Assembly: GCF_008831285.2 (NCBI RefSeq)
Contig: NC_045140.1
Span: forward strand, 4,319,528-4,383,527
Origin: Nymphaea colorata
Taxonomy: Eukaryota > Streptophyta > Magnoliopsida > Nymphaeales > Nymphaeaceae
DNA length: 64,000 nt
Reading direction: 5' to 3'
The position numbers and the translations under genes were made by a program. Numbering within the stretch: position 1 is the first letter of the stretch; each line of letters starts with the position of its first letter. Shown here piece by piece: positions 59,925-64,000 of this stretch. The notes under the pieces were generated by a model, which saw nothing but the letters and a program-made list of their open reading frames with translations, made no database searches and had not been told where the DNA came from.

Positions 59925-60022
59925 AGATAATAAATATTTAAGATTTCTATTTAAAAATAAAAAACTTTTAAGAGACTGTGTGGGCAACTGCCTACACCAG
60001 CCACAATGTGGTTACGCCACTG
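59807..60022. mobile_element. hAT-type MITE, GGCGGAGCCAG family, copy 4 with expanded TA core
   Basis: 216 bp. Left end CAGTAGCGGAACTAG, right end GTTACGCCACTG. Flanking CTTTCCTG and CTTTCTGG differ at two positions (or by one indel). The interior matches the copy at 62.5 kb, except that (TA)n at 59872-59921 replaces a short TATAAATA. Confidence 0.75.
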
Positions 60023-60024
60023 CT

Positions 60025-62498
60025 TTCTGGAGACACTTGGTCACAAAGGGGCACCATTGGCTTGGCTGAACTGAACTCCTCCAAGGCAGGCATAAAACAA
60101 AGATTGCCAATGAAACATTTTAGGAGGCGGCGTCTGTGGGAGAAATAACAATTACAAACATTGGGTCTGCTAATTATCCTAAAGAATCTTTTCTTGATCA
60201 ATTCTTGTTTGTGTTGAAAGATTACTAGATGCTCTGTTGTTGCATGACAAATGCAACTCATATGTGCTTCACGTCCCTTGTGGAAATGGGCCAAAGAAAA
60301 AAATCATTTACACCCCCACTTTCTTAATAACTTTTGCACATGAAACAAAAATAAAAAGCCACTCCAAGAGTAGAATGAAAAGGAATTTGAATGCTCACGA
60401 TCACTGGCATGAAGCACATACACAAACTAATCGTAGGCTGCTTAACAATCAGAGACATAGAAACCTGGTTTTTGTCATCCAAACAGAAATCAGGTTTATA
60501 AAATTAAAACTTGGTTTTGGATGTTGGCATCTAAACAAGCAAACTAGGTTTTCAAACCTGGTTTCAAACCTTTCAATTGATGGATGAATTTCATTTTCAT
60601 TGAATGGTTCTTGATATTGAAAGTCATTGATTAAGGCCAAACACATCCTGAGAAGTGCTGACCCTTACCAAGTTTGATGGAAAATGACAATTATATGTTA
60701 CTAAGTTTGATGGAAAATGACAATTATATGTCATTAATGTATGAACTTTGATGTTCCACTCAGGATCTTTACCCACAACATTTGCCTGCGACTATGCAAC
60801 TCAAACCTGCACCCATAATGTCAACAGACAAAACAAGAGAGAACAAGAGATTAGATTTTTGGGTTTGCTTCTAGGAGGCGCCGGCTAGGCTAATCTTACG
60901 ATTAACCCTAAGCAGAGGATAAGCTGGGCTTTTATAGACCGCCTCTTAGGGTTTCCCAATGTCCAGCGGCCAAGAGATTAATTTTCTTAATTAGTTGGCA
61001 GTTTTCTTATTTAATCTTGTAATTGCAAGTGGGTCCTCTTACAATTACAAGACGTAGAGATAGAGCTCAGGGTCACTATCCAACAATTAATGTCGACCCT
61101 TACCAAGGAGTTTTATCTCATCTGAATAAAGGCTCATAATTTTCAAAGCGTAGGGCTATACTTTTGATGTGACGTGATGGTTGCTTCAAAATGAAAATGA
61201 TGTAAGCATAGTTTGCAAGGTTTGCACAAAACCTAGTTTCATCATAAGCCAGGTTTTAATGGAGTGTCATGCAAACACCCTCTTGGTGTTTTTTCAAGCC
61301 TCTGGATTTTTTGCACCGAATAAGTACATGGACCTTCAATATACATGTGCATAGTAGAAAACTAAGACAATAAAATGGCAGGGTTGGGATTTCATGCAAG
61401 GTTGAGATTTCACATCTTTCACATTCTCCTTTTAAAATGGCAATTATAACCATTATTAATGTTGGGTCAAAATATAAATTGATTCAAAAATTATTGATCC
61501 AATTTATGATTATTTTAGTGTTCTGCTTATATATATATATATATGATTGGTAGATACTAGACCACTTGGGTAAGGGATGAAAATCAAACCACTTAAATTC
61601 ATGTTAAAAAATGTTTTATACAAAACGTTAACATTCTAATGTGTTTATCAACACTAATTTTGATATAAATCATGCTTTAGTTCAAGTCATTTTTATAAAA
61701 ATAATTGATCTTTATAATGTCAAAATTTTGTTGGTATAAGAGTTGTTCATCTTTTACTATTAAGAAACATTATTTAAGTAAGAAAACGTTAACTTAATGT
61801 ATGTTTCTCATCAAATAACTCTTAAGATTGTATCTATAAGGTTAGTTTGCAAAATAATAATAATAATAATAATTTTAAATATAATGGTGAGTTATTTTAT
61901 AAAAAAGACAAGAATATGCTCATATTGATGGCATGCACTCAGCCTCTTATGCACAACATCTTTTTGGCATAAAAATGCTAGTTTTAAATTGTTTTATTTA
62001 ATAATTAGGGGGGCGATACGGGTTGAGATACCGGTTGAGTTCGCCGATTCTTTCCTAATATCAACCGAAACTGCCCCATTAACCATTTGGATTAGACTTT
62101 AAATAGTGCATACTAAGAACACTATTTACAAAAACCATAAACGAGCCATCCAAAACAACTTTTCTTCCAAACAAACTATAAAGATCATATTTACAAAGTT
62201 AAATCCACAAAATATGGAAAATAATTATGTTACCCGTTCAGTTATATACACAAGATCTAATACATATGTCCATTTGTAAATTCCAACGAAGAAAATTCTA
62301 GTGCATACAAATATCAATTAGCTTTATTTTGACTTAACATTTTAGTGAAGGGTGTCTCTGATCTACACCTGTGGATAGAATGCCAACCTTGTCATTCATT
62401 AGCCAGCTTAGCTTTCCTTTGACCTGCTTAGGAAAGGATGGTGAATCACGTTTCCCTACAGTTTACAACTATGTGTTTCAGGTTGAGCAGGCTGAGGA
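60025..62498. other. Intergenic, no gene seen
   Basis: AT-rich DNA, a 33-bp tandem duplication at 60670-60735, and no protein-like frame. Confidence 0.5.
60670..60735. repeat. 33-bp tandem duplication
   Basis: AAGTTTGATGGAAAATGACA plus ATTATATGT occurs at 60670 and 60703, nearly identical. Confidence 0.9.
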
Positions 62499-62638
62499 CA
62501 GAGTCAGAAAAATTGGCTGGAGGGGCACTTGTTTAAACAAATTCAAACTTGATGGAGCACTATAAATATTTAAGATTTTTATTTAAAAATGAAAAACTTT
62601 TAAAAGCCTGGTGCGGGCAAAATGTGGCTCCGCCACTG
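62499..62638. mobile_element. hAT-type MITE, GGCGGAGCCAG family, copy 5 with perfect 8-bp target duplication
   Basis: 140 bp, flanked on both sides by GCTGAGGA (62491-62498 and 62639-62646). The right end is TGGCTCCGCCACTG; the left end CAGAGTCAG is a shortened form of CAGTGGCGGAGCCAG that has lost about six bases. Confidence 0.8.
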
Positions 62639-62699
62639 GCTGAGGAGACCTACTGCCTAGCAAAAACACAAGCTCCCACCAACCTCTTTATCTCCTTGG

Positions 62700-62795
62700 G
62701 TTATAGTGCTCACTTTTTGTGCCTCCTGCATCCACACTTCAATTTGCGTTATAGTGCTCACTTTTTGTGCTTCCTGCATCCGCACTTCAATTTGC
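62700..62795. repeat. 48-bp tandem duplication
   Basis: Two copies starting at 62700 and 62748 (GTTATAGTGCTCACTTTTTG) differ at only a couple of bases. As the unit is a multiple of three, an overlying frame shows a 16-residue repeat, but that frame is not a convincing gene. Confidence 0.9.
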
Positions 62796-62827
62796 ATGTC
62801 GGTGATCTTTTCTTTTGCAGTAAAAGA

Positions 62828-62909
62828 GGTTGACTCATTTAGTATTTGAAATGGAGACTGACTGCCTACTATCCCCTAAGTCAAACCATTGTGCCAAACC
62901 ACCTCAGGG
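62828..62909 (-). repeat. tRNA-derived SINE-like head, copy 5
   Basis: Minus strand: TGGTTTGGCACAATGGTTTG then ACTTAGGGGATAGTAGGCAG. It aligns well to the copy at 34.05-34.12 kb through the A-box region and to 34.53-34.60 kb beyond it. Confidence 0.4.
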
Positions 62910-63611
<702 letters not shown>

Positions 63612-63766
63612 CTGAATGTTGAGGCATGACAAAAAATTTTAAGACTGTCAATGAAAAACAGTTGCAATAGGAATATTAGCAGTAGTTTATTGACAGACAA
63701 TTTATGTTGCTTGTGGGTCTGTTGGGGACATATTCATAGAACACTTTTTAAAATGTTTAAATAAAT

Positions 63767-63921
63767 CTAACCAATTTTTGAAGTTAGATGCATGAAATAA
63801 TACCATAATGTTATTGTTCTGAAACAAGCCATGTAGTAACAGTTCATAGTTCTAACCAATTTTTGAAGTTAGATGCGTGTTATTGTTCCGAAACAAGCCA
63901 TGTAGTAACGGTTCATAGTTT
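63767..63921. repeat. Tandem duplication with internal deletion
   Basis: CTAACCAATTTTTGAAGTTA starts at 63767 and again at 63852. Both copies continue to AACAAGCCATGTAGTAAC and TTCATAGTT; the second lacks about 16 bases of the first. Confidence 0.9.
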
Positions 63922-64000
63922 TTTCAGCTACGGTCTTTTAATTTTTAGCCATCCAGTAGCTAACAGATTCCTTAGTGCACCTAGTTTTAATGTTTTGATG

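Overview
This window looks like nuclear DNA of a flowering plant. It is AT-rich and gene-poor. Genes have GT-AG introns, two products are built for plastid or (by family) organelle targeting, several families are plant-specific (YGGT/YLMG1, PLS-class PPR, plant HV1, MiAMP1-type peptide, plant fimbrin), and long stretches hold microsatellites, MITEs, SINE-like pieces, CACTA-like debris, an LTR retrotransposon and a plastid petB insertion. I cannot name the species. All assignments come from reading translations by eye; no search was run.

Layout. 1-5.8 kb: repeats, including a 1.2-1.4 kb direct duplication of CACTA-like sequence. 5.9-6.3 kb: secreted six-cysteine MiAMP1-type antimicrobial peptide (+), with TATA box and poly(A) signal. 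8.0-9.8 kb: small protein with the CxCxPTxHPGSFxCxLHR signature (+) and a long probable leader. 13.0-13.8 kb: HV1-type voltage-gated proton channel (+). 13.8-18.8 kb: no gene seen. 18.9-19.6 kb: plastid YLMG1/YGGT protein (-). 19.7-30.6 kb: repeats, a CACTA-like element, a petB fragment and hAT MITEs. 30.7-32.7 kb: Rho GDP-dissociation inhibitor (+), five coding exons, one intron with a GC donor. 35.3-37.8 kb: intronless 833-aa PPR protein (+). 39.3-39.6 kb: possible small basic protein (-). 42.6-43.1 kb: doubtful membrane-protein-like locus (-). 43.8-55.0 kb: plant fimbrin (-), 14 coding exons that join in frame to 675 aa; its 4.4-kb intron 8 holds an internally deleted Ty3/gypsy element. 55-64 kb: no convincing gene; MITEs, SINE-like pieces and tandem repeats.

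The genes do not form a pathway or cluster. RhoGDI (ROP GTPase cycling) and fimbrin (actin bundling) both touch cytoskeleton control, but nothing in the sequence links them. I found no clearly undescribed system. The most useful leads are the GC-AG RhoGDI intron, the altered voltage-sensor residues of the HV1 protein, the histidine-rich insertion in the antimicrobial peptide, a family of five short hAT-type MITEs with 8-bp target duplications (two perfect), and a tRNA-like SINE-head family.
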